Source: RDXT01 sp033765305
GTDB taxonomy: Bacteria > Bacteroidota > Bacteroidia > J057
Reading direction: 5' to 3'
Length of the DNA: 64,000 bases
NCBI GenBank assembly: GCA_033765305.1
Contig: JANRID010000039.1
Coordinates: 1 to 64,000, forward strand
The translations under genes and the position numbers were made by a program. Under the pieces are notes generated by a model. It did not search any database, was not told the DNA's origin, and was given only the letters and a program-made list of their open reading frames with translations. Numbering within the stretch: position 1 is the first letter of the stretch; the number at the start of each line of letters is the position of its first letter. Positions 52,158 through 60,999 of this stretch are shown piece by piece.

Positions 52158-53684
52158 TCAGAGCTCACAGTAGCTGCCGTCGTCGGCCAGGTTGCGGCAG
52201 GGATAGCGCCAGGACTTGCCCTCGCCGATCAGGCTGTCGGCGTGCTCCGGTCCCCAGGTGCCGGCCGGGTAGCCGTACACGGGGATTTCGGGGTTGCTTT
52301 CCCAGGCTTTGAGGATCGGATCGACGAATTTCCAGGCTGCTTCCACCGCATCGCCGCGCGAATACAGCGTGGAGTCGCCGAGCATCGCATCGAGCAGCAG
52401 GCGCTCGTAGGCGCTGGGCAGGTAGGCGTTGGAGAGGTCTTCGTAGTGGAAATCCATGTTCACCACATCCACCTGGAAGCCGCTGCCGGGCACCTTCATC
52501 CCGAATTTGAGCAGAATGCCCTCGTTCGGCTGGATGCGCAGCACCAGCTGGTTGTTGTGGTGCGTCTTGCCGTAGGCCGAGGCAAAGAGCCGGTGCGGCG
52601 TTTCCTTGAAGTGGATGACGATCTCCGTCACGCGGGTGGGCAGGTACTTGCCCGTGCGGATGAAGAAGGGCACACCGCCCCAGCGCCAGTTGTCGATGAA
52701 GAACTTCATCGCCAGATAGGTCTCCGTCCGCGACTCCTGCGGCACGCCTTTTTCCTCCCGGTAGCCCCGCGCATATTTCCCCCGGATGTGCGAGGACACA
52801 TACTGCCCCCGGATCACATAGTCGGGCACTTCCTGGGGCTTGATGGGCCGCAGGGACTGGAATACTTTCAGGATCTCGTTTCGGATGGCAGTGGAATCCA
52901 CCACGGTCGGCGGCTCCATCGCCACCATGCCCACGAGCTGCAGGAGGTGGTTCTGCACCATATCGCGCAGGGCGCCGGAGCCGTCGTAGTACCCGCCGCG
53001 GTCGCCCACGCCGATGTCCTCCACGGCGGTGATCTCCACGTGGTCGATGTAGTTTCGGTTCCACAGCGGCTCGAAGATCCCGTTGGAGAACCGCGTAACG
53101 AGCAGATTCTGAACAGTTTCCTTGCCCAGGTAATGATCGATGCGGTAGAGCTGGTCTTCGTCGAATACCGAGAGCAGCCTGCGGTTCAGTTCCCGCGCGG
53201 AGGCGAGGTCATAGCCGAAGGGCTTTTCGATGATGATCCGGCGGAAGCCCTGGTCCTGCTTGTGCAGATCGTAGGCGGCCAGGTGGAAGGGGATGACCCC
53301 GTAGAGGCTGGGCGGCGTGGAGAGGTAGAAAATGACATTCTCCATGGTGCCGCAGGCCTCGGAGAGGAGGGTGAGGCGCGCCTTGAGCAGGTCGTACTGG
53401 TCCGCGTCCTGGGGGTCCATGCTCTGGTAGTAGAGCATGGGCAGGAAGCGCTCCACGAAGGAGGGGTCGTCGGACCGCTTGTTGGCAAACTCGCGCACGC
53501 CGGGCGCTACGCGTTCGCGGAAGCTCTCGTCGGTAAACTCCGTGCGGCCGACCCCCAGCACGCCGAAGCAATCGGGCAGCAGCCCCTGCACGAAGAGGTC
53601 GTAGACGGCGGGGATCAGCTTGCGGAACGTCAGGTCGCCCGACGCGCCGAAGATCGTCAGCAGCTGGGGGGTGGTGGCTTTCAT
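52158..53684 (-). CDS. zwf: Glucose-6-phosphate 1-dehydrogenase
   Basis: 508 residues, normal length. N-terminal nucleotide fold IFGASGDLTFRKLIPAVYDLF, active site RIDHYLGKETVQNLL, FFIDNWRWGGVPFFIRTGKYL and IRIQPNEGI are all present. Oxidises glucose-6-phosphate with NAD(P)+ as the first step of the oxidative pentose-phosphate pathway. Follows gnd with a 5-bp gap. Confidence 0.96.
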   Translation of the reverse strand: MKATTPQLLTIFGASGDLTFRKLIPAVYDLFVQGLLPDCFGVLGVGRTEFTDESFRERVAPGVREFANKRSDDPSFVERFLPMLYYQSMDPQDADQYDLLKARLTLLSEACGTMENVIFYLSTPPSLYGVIPFHLAAYDLHKQDQGFRRIIIEKPFGYDLASARELNRRLLSVFDEDQLYRIDHYLGKETVQNLLVTRFSNGIFEPLWNRNYIDHVEITAVEDIGVGDRGGYYDGSGALRDMVQNHLLQLVGMVAMEPPTVVDSTAIRNEILKVFQSLRPIKPQEVPDYVIRGQYVSSHIRGKYARGYREEKGVPQESRTETYLAMKFFIDNWRWGGVPFFIRTGKYLPTRVTEIVIHFKETPHRLFASAYGKTHHNNQLVLRIQPNEGILLKFGMKVPGSGFQVDVVNMDFHYEDLSNAYLPSAYERLLLDAMLGDSTLYSRGDAVEAAWKFVDPILKAWESNPEIPVYGYPAGTWGPEHADSLIGEGKSWRYPCRNLADDGSYCEL

Positions 53685-53689
53685 GCGGC

Positions 53690-54589
53690 TTATTCAGATT
53701 TGACGACGGCGTGGCCTCCGAACTGATTGCGCAGGGCGGCCAGCATTTTCATCGCGAAGGATTCTTCCTGGCGGGATTCGAAGCGGGTGAAGAGCGATGC
53801 GGAAATCACGTGGGCCGGCACATCGAAGTCGATGGCGGTCTGCACGGTCCAGCGGCCCTCGCCGCTGTCGGCTACGTAGCCTTTGATCTCGTCGAGCTTG
53901 GGATCCTGGCCCAGGGCACGCACGGCCAGCTCCAGCAGCCAGGAGCGTACCACGCTGCCGTACATCCACATATCGCCTACGGCACGCAGGTCGAGGTTGT
54001 AGGGCGATTTTTCGAGAATTTCGAACCCTTCGGCATAGGCCTGCATCATGCCGTACTCGATGCCGTTGTGGACCATTTTCACCAGGTGGCCTGCGCCGCT
54101 GGCGCCGCAGTAGAGGTGGCCGTTTTCAGGTGCGAGGGCTGTGACGATGGGGTGGATATATTCCGCGCTGCCGGAGTCGCCGCCGTACATCAGGGCATAG
54201 CCGTTCTGAAGGCCCCAGATGCCGCCGCTGACCCCGCAGTCGATCATGTGGATGCCGTGTCCGGCCAGCCGCGCTGCACGGGCAGCGGAGTCGCGCCAGA
54301 AAGAGTTGCCGCCCTCCACGATGATGTCGCCGGGGCTGAGCAGGGGGATGAGCGCGTTCAGGTGATCGTCCACGACCTGGCCGGCAGGCACCATCAGCCA
54401 GACCACCTTGCGGCCGTCAAGCCGGGAGACCAGATCCTCGATCGAGTCGGCGCCGGCGGCGCCTCTGGCCATGGCTTCCTCCACCGGGCCGCGGGAGCGG
54501 TTGTACGCGACGACCTCATGCCCTTTGAGCAGCAGCCGGGCCACCATGTTGGCGCCCATTTTTCCGAGTCCGATAAATCCGATTTTCAT
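53690..54589 (-). CDS. gnd: 6-phosphogluconate dehydrogenase, decarboxylating (short GndA/NAD type)
   Basis: 299 residues from the ATG at 54589 (MKIGFIGLGKMGANMVARLL). VEGGNSFWRDSAARA, DCGVSGGIWGLQNGYALM, GHLVKMVHNGIEYGMMQAYAEGF and DSGEGRWTVQTAIDF identify the decarboxylating enzyme; the length (about 300) is that of the short single-domain form, which often prefers NAD+. It is first in the gnd-zwf-pgl operon. A CATCTTTG sequence about 50 bp upstream could be the -7 box. Confidence 0.94.
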   Translation of the reverse strand: MKIGFIGLGKMGANMVARLLLKGHEVVAYNRSRGPVEEAMARGAAGADSIEDLVSRLDGRKVVWLMVPAGQVVDDHLNALIPLLSPGDIIVEGGNSFWRDSAARAARLAGHGIHMIDCGVSGGIWGLQNGYALMYGGDSGSAEYIHPIVTALAPENGHLYCGASGAGHLVKMVHNGIEYGMMQAYAEGFEILEKSPYNLDLRAVGDMWMYGSVVRSWLLELAVRALGQDPKLDEIKGYVADSGEGRWTVQTAIDFDVPAHVISASLFTRFESRQEESFAMKMLAALRNQFGGHAVVKSE

Positions 54590-54723
54590 AGGAGGGTGAA
54601 CAGTTAGGCGTTGCAAAACAATCAAACATCCGCCGGCAAAGATGCCGGATGGCTGACAATTCTCCTAAGCGGCTTGAACGGAAACGGTTGGCCTTGGGAT
54701 GCGCTGCAAGGCGCATCAAACGA

Positions 54724-56808
54724 TTACACGGCCGCAGCTTCCCGCGGGCTGGCTTCGGCATGGCCGCCTGCCAGCGGCGTTCCGGGCAGCGTGAACCAGA
54801 CCGTCGTACCCTGCCCGGGCTTCGACTCGATCCAGATCGAGCCCTTGTGCTGCTCTACGATCTTCCGGGCCAGCGCCAGCCCGATGCCGGTGCCGTTGTA
54901 CCCGGAGCTGCGGTCGTGCAGGCGCAGAAACAGGTTGAATACCTTGTCGGTGTACGCCTCGTCCATCCCGATGCCATTGTCGCGCACATAGATCCGGTAC
55001 TGGTCCCCCTGCATGCCGTCGAGCCCGATCTGGATCTGCGGCGGCGCTTCGCTGCGGAATTTGATCGAGTTGTCGATCAGCTGGTGGAAGAGCTGGGTCA
55101 TCTGATTGCGGTCCGCTACAAGCTTCGGCAGGTTCTGGAGCGTGATCTTGAGCCCCGGCACCGATTTTTCCTTGTTGATCTGCCCCAGAATGAGGGTAAT
55201 GATTTCATTGAGGTCCACCGGCTCGAAGCGGTGCTCCAGAATGCCCATCATGGAGTAGGTCAGCAGGTCGGAGAGGAGGGTATTCATGCGGTCGACACCG
55301 CTGGTGATGAAATCGAGAAATTCGCGACCCTCTTCGTTCAGCTGGCTGTAATAGCGCCGTTTGAGCAGCGAGGCGAAGCTGCCGATGGTGCGCAGGGGCT
55401 CCCGCAGGTCGTGGGAGGTGGCATGGGCAAACTGGCGCAGGTCCTGGTTGGAGCGTTCGAGCCGCTGGTTGTGCAGGCGGATCGTTTCGTTCTTTTCGGT
55501 CAGCAGCTGATTGATGCGCTTGAGCGAACGGTATCGCAGATAGGCCGCCACAATCACCACCCCGATGAGCAGGGCTGCGCCGATGCCGGCATAGAGGTAC
55601 ATGCGCTGCTGCAGGCGGGTGCTGTGCGCTTCGAGATCGGCGATGCGTTCGTCGCGGGCAAGCACCTCGAAAGACTGGTCGAGGTTGTCCAGCAGCGCGA
55701 GCCGGTCGCGGGTCTGGAGCGAGTCGCGGTAGCGGATATAGGCTTTGTAAGCCTGGAGGGCGGCTGCCGGCTCCTGGCGCGCTTCGAGCAGCTCGAAGCG
55801 GGCGCGCATCAGGTCTTTGATCAGCAGCGGGCTTTCGAGTTCGCGCACCGCCTCGAAGGCGCTGCGCAGCACCGAATCGGCCTCGGAAAAGCGCCGCAGG
55901 TGCACGTATACCCGCATCAGGTCGGGCGCGAACCCGATCTGGTCGGAGACGAGGTTCTGGGCGCTGAGGCTGTCCATGGCCTGCCGCAGTGCGGCGAGGG
56001 CTTCCGGATGCCGCCCCTGCTGATCGAGCACGGCGCCGAGGGTGCCCAGGCAGTAGGCCCGCAGGTAGCGCTCCCCGATTTCATCCGCCAGCCGGGCTGC
56101 GCGGGTGGTGTAGAGATAGGCGGTGTCGGGCTGGCCGCCCAGGAGGGCCGCGCCGCCGATGGAGGCCAGCAGATTGAGCCGCTGGCCTGGCTCGCAGCCG
56201 CTGCCGCAGAGGCTCAGCGCCCGCTTGTAGGCGGTCTGGGCGTCGTCGAAGCGCTCGAAGCTCCAGTACAGAATGCCCAGGGTGTGGATGCCCTGGCGCA
56301 GCGCGGCGGTATCGCGGCGCTGCTCGGCCATCCGAAGTCCTTTCTGCTGGTATTCAATGGCCCGCACGTAGTCGCCGACGCCTGCGTAGATCTCGGCCAG
56401 TCGCAGAAAAGATTCCGCCTGCTCCTGCGGGCCCAGAAAGGTACGGCTCAGCACTTCCGCCTGGGTCAGGTAGCCGAGCGCGGCCCGGTACTGCTCCAGC
56501 GGATGGTAGTGCAGCGAGCCGAGCCGGAGCAGGAAATAAAACTGGGCATCGGCCAGGGCTGCATCTTCAGCCGACTCCAGGCCCTTTTTCAGCCAGTACA
56601 CGGCGTCGTCCGCCTCGTTCTGCTCCGTGAAATGCCTGGCCAGCACCTTGTAAGCCTCGATCAGCTGGGCCGGCTGGTTTTCGGCGACCAGGCCCGGAAT
56701 GCTGCGCTTGACGCTGTCCACATTGAGCGGCTGGGCAGGCAGCATCCGCCACGCAGCGGAAAGCAGCGCAAGGGTCAGCAGCAGGTGCCGTGCGGCAGGC
56801 AGGTTCAT
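54724..56808 (-). CDS. TPR-sensor histidine kinase (intact H-box)
   Basis: 694 residues from the ATG at 56808 (MNLPAARHLLLTLALLSAAWRM, signal). Residues 40-380 contain TPR-like repeats (YRAALGYLTQAEVLSRTFLG, VGDYVRAIEYQQKGLRMAEQ, FDDAQTAYKRALSLCG), then one membrane span (GIGAALLIGVVIVAAYLRY). The kinase part has the phospho-accepting His466 in HATSHDLREPLRTIG, the N-box IDNSIKFRSE, G1 DNGIGMDE and G2 GTGIGLALARKIVEQ. There is no receiver domain, and no response regulator is nearby. It lies 7 bp after the paralogue, so the two are co-transcribed. Confidence 0.88.
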   Translation of the reverse strand: MNLPAARHLLLTLALLSAAWRMLPAQPLNVDSVKRSIPGLVAENQPAQLIEAYKVLARHFTEQNEADDAVYWLKKGLESAEDAALADAQFYFLLRLGSLHYHPLEQYRAALGYLTQAEVLSRTFLGPQEQAESFLRLAEIYAGVGDYVRAIEYQQKGLRMAEQRRDTAALRQGIHTLGILYWSFERFDDAQTAYKRALSLCGSGCEPGQRLNLLASIGGAALLGGQPDTAYLYTTRAARLADEIGERYLRAYCLGTLGAVLDQQGRHPEALAALRQAMDSLSAQNLVSDQIGFAPDLMRVYVHLRRFSEADSVLRSAFEAVRELESPLLIKDLMRARFELLEARQEPAAALQAYKAYIRYRDSLQTRDRLALLDNLDQSFEVLARDERIADLEAHSTRLQQRMYLYAGIGAALLIGVVIVAAYLRYRSLKRINQLLTEKNETIRLHNQRLERSNQDLRQFAHATSHDLREPLRTIGSFASLLKRRYYSQLNEEGREFLDFITSGVDRMNTLLSDLLTYSMMGILEHRFEPVDLNEIITLILGQINKEKSVPGLKITLQNLPKLVADRNQMTQLFHQLIDNSIKFRSEAPPQIQIGLDGMQGDQYRIYVRDNGIGMDEAYTDKVFNLFLRLHDRSSGYNGTGIGLALARKIVEQHKGSIWIESKPGQGTTVWFTLPGTPLAGGHAEASPREAAAV

Positions 56809-56815
56809 CCGGTAG

Positions 56816-58849
56816 TCAGGCGCTAGGGGGAATGGGAAGCGTAATATAAAAGGTACTGCCTTCGCCGGGAACCGAAGATACCCGGATCTTGCCCCGGTAC
56901 TGCTCCACGATCCGCTTGCACAAGGCAAGCCCGATCCCGAGCCCCTCCGCGGAAGATCCGTCCTCCACCCGGCTGAATACCTGAAATATGCGGGTTTGGT
57001 CCTCAGGCGCAATGCCTCTTCCGTTATCCTGTACCGCAATGCTGTACCAGCTGCCAGATTGCGTGCTGGAAATGCGGATTTCCGGCTCCCGCTCGCTGCG
57101 GAACCGGATGGCGTTGCTGATGAGCTGCTGGAAGAGCTGCACCATCTGGCGGCGGCTGGCAAGCACCACGGGCAGGCCGGACATGGAGATCCGGGCGCCG
57201 TGCTTGCGCAGCGGCTCCGGAAGCTGGGCAATGGCGGCGCTCACCGCCTCGGAGAGGTCCACGCGCTCCGGCGGGTCCTGCTGCAGGCCGGTGACGGAGT
57301 ACAGCGACATGCCCGCCAGCACCGAATCGATCCGCCCGGCAGAACGCTGGAGCTGGCCCAGCGCCCGCTCGCCGGCTTCGCTGAGGGCCTCGGCCTCCAG
57401 GCCGGCAGCCGATTCGAGAATCCGCGTCAGCGGCGCCCGCAGATCGCGCGAGGCCAGCTCCGCAAACTGCGACAGCTCCGCGTTCGAGGCGGCCAGCTCC
57501 TCGTTGGAGCGCTGAATGGTGTCGCGCTGCTCCGCCAGCATGGCATTGAGCTGGACCTGGGCACGGTAGCGGCTGTAGAGCAGCCAGATGATCATGCCCA
57601 GCAGGCCCGCGCCTGCGACAAACGAGATGAGATACACCCGGGTCCGGGTAAGCCGCTCCTGCTCCTTGAGCCGCTCGATCTGGCGCTGCTGGCGCTGGAG
57701 CTCGAATTCGCTCTCCATATTGGCCATCTGCTCCAGGTTCTTTTCGTTGAGCAGGCTGTCGCGCTGCACGTCGTAGCGCCGGAACAGCTCCAGCGCAGCC
57801 GGGGTATTGCCGAGGCGCTCCTGCGCTTCGGCGCTGTATTTATAGATGTCGGCCTGGAGCTTGCGCGACTGGATCTCCTGCGCAACGGCCAGCGCCGCCG
57901 TCAGGGTATCGAGCGCAGCGCGGTAATCCTGGCGGGCCAGATACACCCGCGCAAGCTCGATGGAGAAATCGGCGGTTTCGGAGCGTGCGCCCAGCCGCCG
58001 CATGCCCTGGAGGCATTCGCGGATGTGCAGCTCGGCCTGTCCGAGCTGGCCCAGCAGACGCTCGAAGACCCCCGTCATGCCGGTGGAAAAGGCTACGCCA
58101 TAGCTGTAGTCCATCTGCCGGGCCAGATCCAGCGACTGCCGCGCATAGGGCAGCCCGCGCTCGGGCATGGCCTTTTTTTCGTAGTTGGAAGCAATTGCCG
58201 CCAGAATGGTGTAGGTGGCGCGCTGCTGGTCGGTGTTGAGGTAAATGGACAGGGCCCGCTGGAGGTAGTCGAGCGAAAGGTCGTACTGCTCCCGGTGGAA
58301 GTAGATGGTGCCGATATTCTGCAGCGACTGGGCAATGCCCATCGAGTCGCCGGCCAGCTCGCTCAGTTCGAGCGACTGCAGCTGGAAATACAGGGCCTGC
58401 TTGTAGTTGCCCATGAATACATACACCTCGGCGATGCGGGAGAGGTTGGAGGCCTGGCTGGGCTTGTCCACCTGCCCGACGCCCAGCTCGCGCGCGCGCA
58501 GGAGCTGCTCCAGGGCAGGGGTGTAGCGGTCCTGCCAGAAATTGAGCTCACCGGCCTGGTTCAGCAGCTCGAAGAGCAGCTCCGGCGGCGGCTGGCCGGC
58601 CTCCGCCACGCGGATCGCCGCTTCGAACTGCTCCAGCGCAGCGGCATACTCGAATTGGTTGCGAAGGGCGAGCCCCAGCGCCTGATGGGCCCGGATCAGC
58701 CCTTGCGCGTCCTGGGCCTGCGCATGCTGGGCAAGCGCCGCCCGCAGGCTGTCCAGGTTGGCAGCCAGCGTGCTGCCTCCGGCAAGGAGGCTCAGCAGCA
58801 GGAGCAGCAGACGGGCGAATGGGGTCAACTGGATCGTGTGTGTAGTCAA
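56816..58849 (-). CDS. TPR-sensor histidine-kinase paralogue lacking the phospho-acceptor His
   Basis: 677 residues from the TTG at 58849, which gives MTTHTIQLTPFARLLLLLLS, a signal segment; the frame stays open far upstream but reads through the divergent gene. TPR-like repeats (residues 40-380; EYAAALEQFEAAIRVAE, REQYDLSLDYLQRALSIYL), a coiled coil (QRQIERLKEQERLTRTR) and one membrane span (YLISFVAGAGLLGMIIWLLY) precede the catalytic region. The H-box reads FAELASRDLRAPLTRIL: Arg468 replaces the His used for autophosphorylation. The ATPase boxes are intact (NAIRFRSE, DNGRGIAPE, GLGIGLALCKRIVEQ). It may phosphorylate or regulate the neighbour in trans. Confidence 0.85.
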   Translation of the reverse strand: MTTHTIQLTPFARLLLLLLSLLAGGSTLAANLDSLRAALAQHAQAQDAQGLIRAHQALGLALRNQFEYAAALEQFEAAIRVAEAGQPPPELLFELLNQAGELNFWQDRYTPALEQLLRARELGVGQVDKPSQASNLSRIAEVYVFMGNYKQALYFQLQSLELSELAGDSMGIAQSLQNIGTIYFHREQYDLSLDYLQRALSIYLNTDQQRATYTILAAIASNYEKKAMPERGLPYARQSLDLARQMDYSYGVAFSTGMTGVFERLLGQLGQAELHIRECLQGMRRLGARSETADFSIELARVYLARQDYRAALDTLTAALAVAQEIQSRKLQADIYKYSAEAQERLGNTPAALELFRRYDVQRDSLLNEKNLEQMANMESEFELQRQQRQIERLKEQERLTRTRVYLISFVAGAGLLGMIIWLLYSRYRAQVQLNAMLAEQRDTIQRSNEELAASNAELSQFAELASRDLRAPLTRILESAAGLEAEALSEAGERALGQLQRSAGRIDSVLAGMSLYSVTGLQQDPPERVDLSEAVSAAIAQLPEPLRKHGARISMSGLPVVLASRRQMVQLFQQLISNAIRFRSEREPEIRISSTQSGSWYSIAVQDNGRGIAPEDQTRIFQVFSRVEDGSSAEGLGIGLALCKRIVEQYRGKIRVSSVPGEGSTFYITLPIPPSA

Positions 58850-59047
58850 GCGCAATATCCGTGAAGTACGCAAACAAACCTGAGATTTGGAAATCGCAGC
58901 CTGCTTTCTCCGGCCTGCGGGCGGAGAAATCTGCACAGGCTGCCGCAGTATGCCAGGACCCTCGGCAGCATAAACTTCCGGGTGGCCGGATTTATTGTCC
59001 GGCGGCAGGCGGTGTAAGAAAGGGTGCCCGCCGGGCGACGAATCTGC

Positions 59048-59635
59048 ATGAAGGCTCAGCAACCAACCGGCGCCCTGCCCGCAGGGCCAGACACCGGAGA
59101 TGCCGCTGCGCTGGAGGCGCAGCTGCGGCATGCCCTGGAGCCCCGCCCGCAGTCGCGGGCCGGGCTGCTGGCCGGGCTTGCCTCCGGAGCGGCCACCCTG
59201 GCCCTGGGATGGGCCGCAGGCGCGTGGGTCCTGCGCTCGCCGCTGACAGCGCTCGGCGCCGCAGTGCTGGTGCTTTCCCTCGCCGGCCTGCATGCCGTCT
59301 GGTTCCGGCTTGCCCTGGGCCGGGGGCTGCAGCATTTCCACCTCTCCAGCCGCCCGTTCCTGGATGCTGCGCTGCATGCCCTGCGCCTGCGCCAGAGGCT
59401 CCTGGCCTGGCTGCCCGCCTGCCTCTTCGGCATGATGCTGGGCTTCAACCTGCTCTGCCTCGACCTGCTGGATCCGGCTGCGCTGGGCCTGCGGATCGCC
59501 GCGCACCTGGGTACCAATGTGCTCCTCGCCGGCGCCGGCTGGCTGGTCTTCCGGCTTCGCCTGCGCCGCCGCTGGACCCAGACCGGGGCGCTGATCGAAG
59601 GACTCGAACGCGTCCGGCGTCAGCTCGATGCATGA
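59048..59635 (+). CDS. Membrane protein with four hydrophobic spans
   Basis: 195 residues from ATG 59048. Soluble N-terminus, then about four spans (GLLAGLASGAATLALGWAAG, ALGAAVLVLSLAGLHAVWF, LLAWLPACLFGMMLGFNLLC, AAHLGTNVLLAGAGWLVF) and a basic C-terminal helix (RRRWTQTGALIEGLERVRRQ). No family recognised. Divergent from the kinase pair and 21 bp upstream of tsaD, whose -7 box begins 7 bases after its stop. Confidence 0.6.
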   Translation: MKAQQPTGALPAGPDTGDAAALEAQLRHALEPRPQSRAGLLAGLASGAATLALGWAAGAWVLRSPLTALGAAVLVLSLAGLHAVWFRLALGRGLQHFHLSSRPFLDAALHALRLRQRLLAWLPACLFGMMLGFNLLCLDLLDPAALGLRIAAHLGTNVLLAGAGWLVFRLRLRRRWTQTGALIEGLERVRRQLDA

Positions 59636-59642
59636 TTTTCTG

Positions 59643-59650
59643 TATCTTTG
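59643..59650 (+). promoter_or_regulatory. -7 promoter box of tsaD (TATCTTTG), near-leaderless
   Basis: Exact TAnnTTTG match whose last base is six bases before the ATG at 59657, so the 5' untranslated region would be only a few bases. Confidence 0.65.
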
Positions 59651-59656
59651 CAGGCT

Positions 59657-60664
59657 ATGCCCTATGTTCTGGCCATCGAATCCTCCTGCGACGAAACCTC
59701 CGCAGCAGTCCTCCGGGACCGCGAGGTGCTGTCCAATGTGATCAGCAGCCAGCTCCAGCACGCCCGCTACGGCGGCGTGGTGCCCGAACTGGCCTCCCGC
59801 CTGCACCAGCAGCAGATTGTAGCCTGCGTGCAGGCTGCCCTGGAGCAGGCCGGCACCGCGCCCGCCGATCTCGATGCCGTGGCCTGCACCAGCGGGCCGG
59901 GGCTGCTCGGCTCCCTGCTCGTAGGGGTCTGCTTCGCCAAATCCTTTGCCTGGGGCCTTGGCAAGCCCCTCGTCGAAGTCAACCACATGCAGGCGCACGT
60001 GCTCGCCAATTTCCTCGGCAGCAGCCCGCCGGAATTTCCCTTTCTCTGCCTGACCGTCTCCGGCGGCCATACCCAGCTGGTGCTGGTCCGCGGGCATCTG
60101 GAGATGGAGCTCATCGGCGAAACCACGGACGATGCCGCCGGCGAGGCCTTCGACAAGGCGGCGAAGCTGCTCGGCCTGCCCTATCCCGGCGGGCCGGAGG
60201 TGGACCGCCTGGCCCGCAGCGGCGACCCGGAAGCCTTCCGTTTCCCGGAGCCCAGGACCGAACGCTTCTCCTTCAGCTTCAGCGGGCTGAAGACCTCCCT
60301 GCTCTATCTGCTGCGCGGTGCGCTGCAGCAGGACCCGGAGTTTGCCGCGCAGCGCAAAGCCGACCTCTGCGCCTCCTACCAGGCGCAGATCGTACGCATC
60401 CTGCTCGCCAAGCTCGAAGATGCCGCCCGGCACTACGGCGTGCAGCATCTGGCCATTGCCGGCGGCGTGTCGGCCAACAGCGAGCTGCGGCGGCGCTTCC
60501 AGGCGCTCTGCGATGCGCGCGGCTGGCAGGCGCACATCCCGGCGTTCGAGTACTGCACGGACAATGCCGCCATGATCGGCATTGCAGCGCAGTACAAGCT
60601 GGCCGCCGGACGCACAGCCCGCCTCGATCTGGCGCCCTTCGTCCGCGGCGGCCTCGCCGGCTGA
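59657..60664 (+). CDS. tsaD: tRNA N6-adenosine threonylcarbamoyltransferase TsaD
   Basis: 335 residues from ATG 59657 (MPYVLAIESSCDETSAAVL); the longer frame to TTG 59648 overlaps the -7 box. Kae1-type motifs: HARYGGVVPELASRLH, metal-binding VEVNHMQAHVLANFL, TVSGGHTQLVLV, and GGVSANSELRRRF near the end. It transfers threonylcarbamoyl from its AMP carrier to A37 of tRNAs that read ANN codons, with TsaB, TsaE and TsaC2. Full length. Confidence 0.96.
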   Translation: MPYVLAIESSCDETSAAVLRDREVLSNVISSQLQHARYGGVVPELASRLHQQQIVACVQAALEQAGTAPADLDAVACTSGPGLLGSLLVGVCFAKSFAWGLGKPLVEVNHMQAHVLANFLGSSPPEFPFLCLTVSGGHTQLVLVRGHLEMELIGETTDDAAGEAFDKAAKLLGLPYPGGPEVDRLARSGDPEAFRFPEPRTERFSFSFSGLKTSLLYLLRGALQQDPEFAAQRKADLCASYQAQIVRILLAKLEDAARHYGVQHLAIAGGVSANSELRRRFQALCDARGWQAHIPAFEYCTDNAAMIGIAAQYKLAAGRTARLDLAPFVRGGLAG

Positions 60665-60792
60665 AGGCCGGCGAAACCTTCCGCCGCTGCCTTCCGTACA
60701 GGGAACCACGCCCGGCAAGCCGCAGAAGCCTTGCCAATGATGCAGCTCCGGGCGGTGTCCGAATAAAAGTTTATATTTTTCCGGGCTGAAAA

Positions 60793-60823
60793 TTTGCAAT
60801 TGTAAATCCAAGCGCTATTTTTG
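60793..60823 (+). promoter_or_regulatory. Consensus promoter of the metY leader
   Basis: TTTG at 60793-60796, exactly 19 bases, then TATTTTTG at 60816-60823: a full consensus Bacteroidota promoter. The transcript would start near 60828-60830, giving a metY leader of about 450 nt. Confidence 0.85.
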
Positions 60824-60856
60824 AGCCCAGTTCCGGTTAATTACATCTCACGGTGT

Positions 60857-60968
60857 AATTAGTCTATTAAGAACGAGGCGAGAGACCTGACTCGATGACC
60901 CTCTGGCAACCTCCCCATCGGAAAGGTGCCCCATTCAGGCTCCGGCAACGGAGGCAAATACACTAATT
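60857..60968 (+). promoter_or_regulatory. SAM-I (S-box) riboswitch upstream of metY
   Basis: The core words of the S-box aptamer are in order: GAGGCGAGAGACCTGACTCG, ATGACCCTCTGGCAACC, AAAGGTGCCCCATTC, then a hairpin CTCCGGCAACGGAG. P1 forms between AATTAGT (60857-60863) and ACTAATT (60962-60968). Binding of S-adenosylmethionine would turn down metY. An 8-bp hairpin just upstream (60838-60845 with 60854-60861) uses the P1 5' strand and could be the alternative structure. Confidence 0.85.
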
Positions 60969-60999
60969 TGACCCTGAAGTCATGAGGAGATGTAGTCAG

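Noticed and set aside
58850..60811. Extension of the kinase-paralogue frame to 60811
   Set aside because: It runs antisense through the 59048-59635 gene and tsaD; the TTG at 58849 with signal segment is the sensible start.
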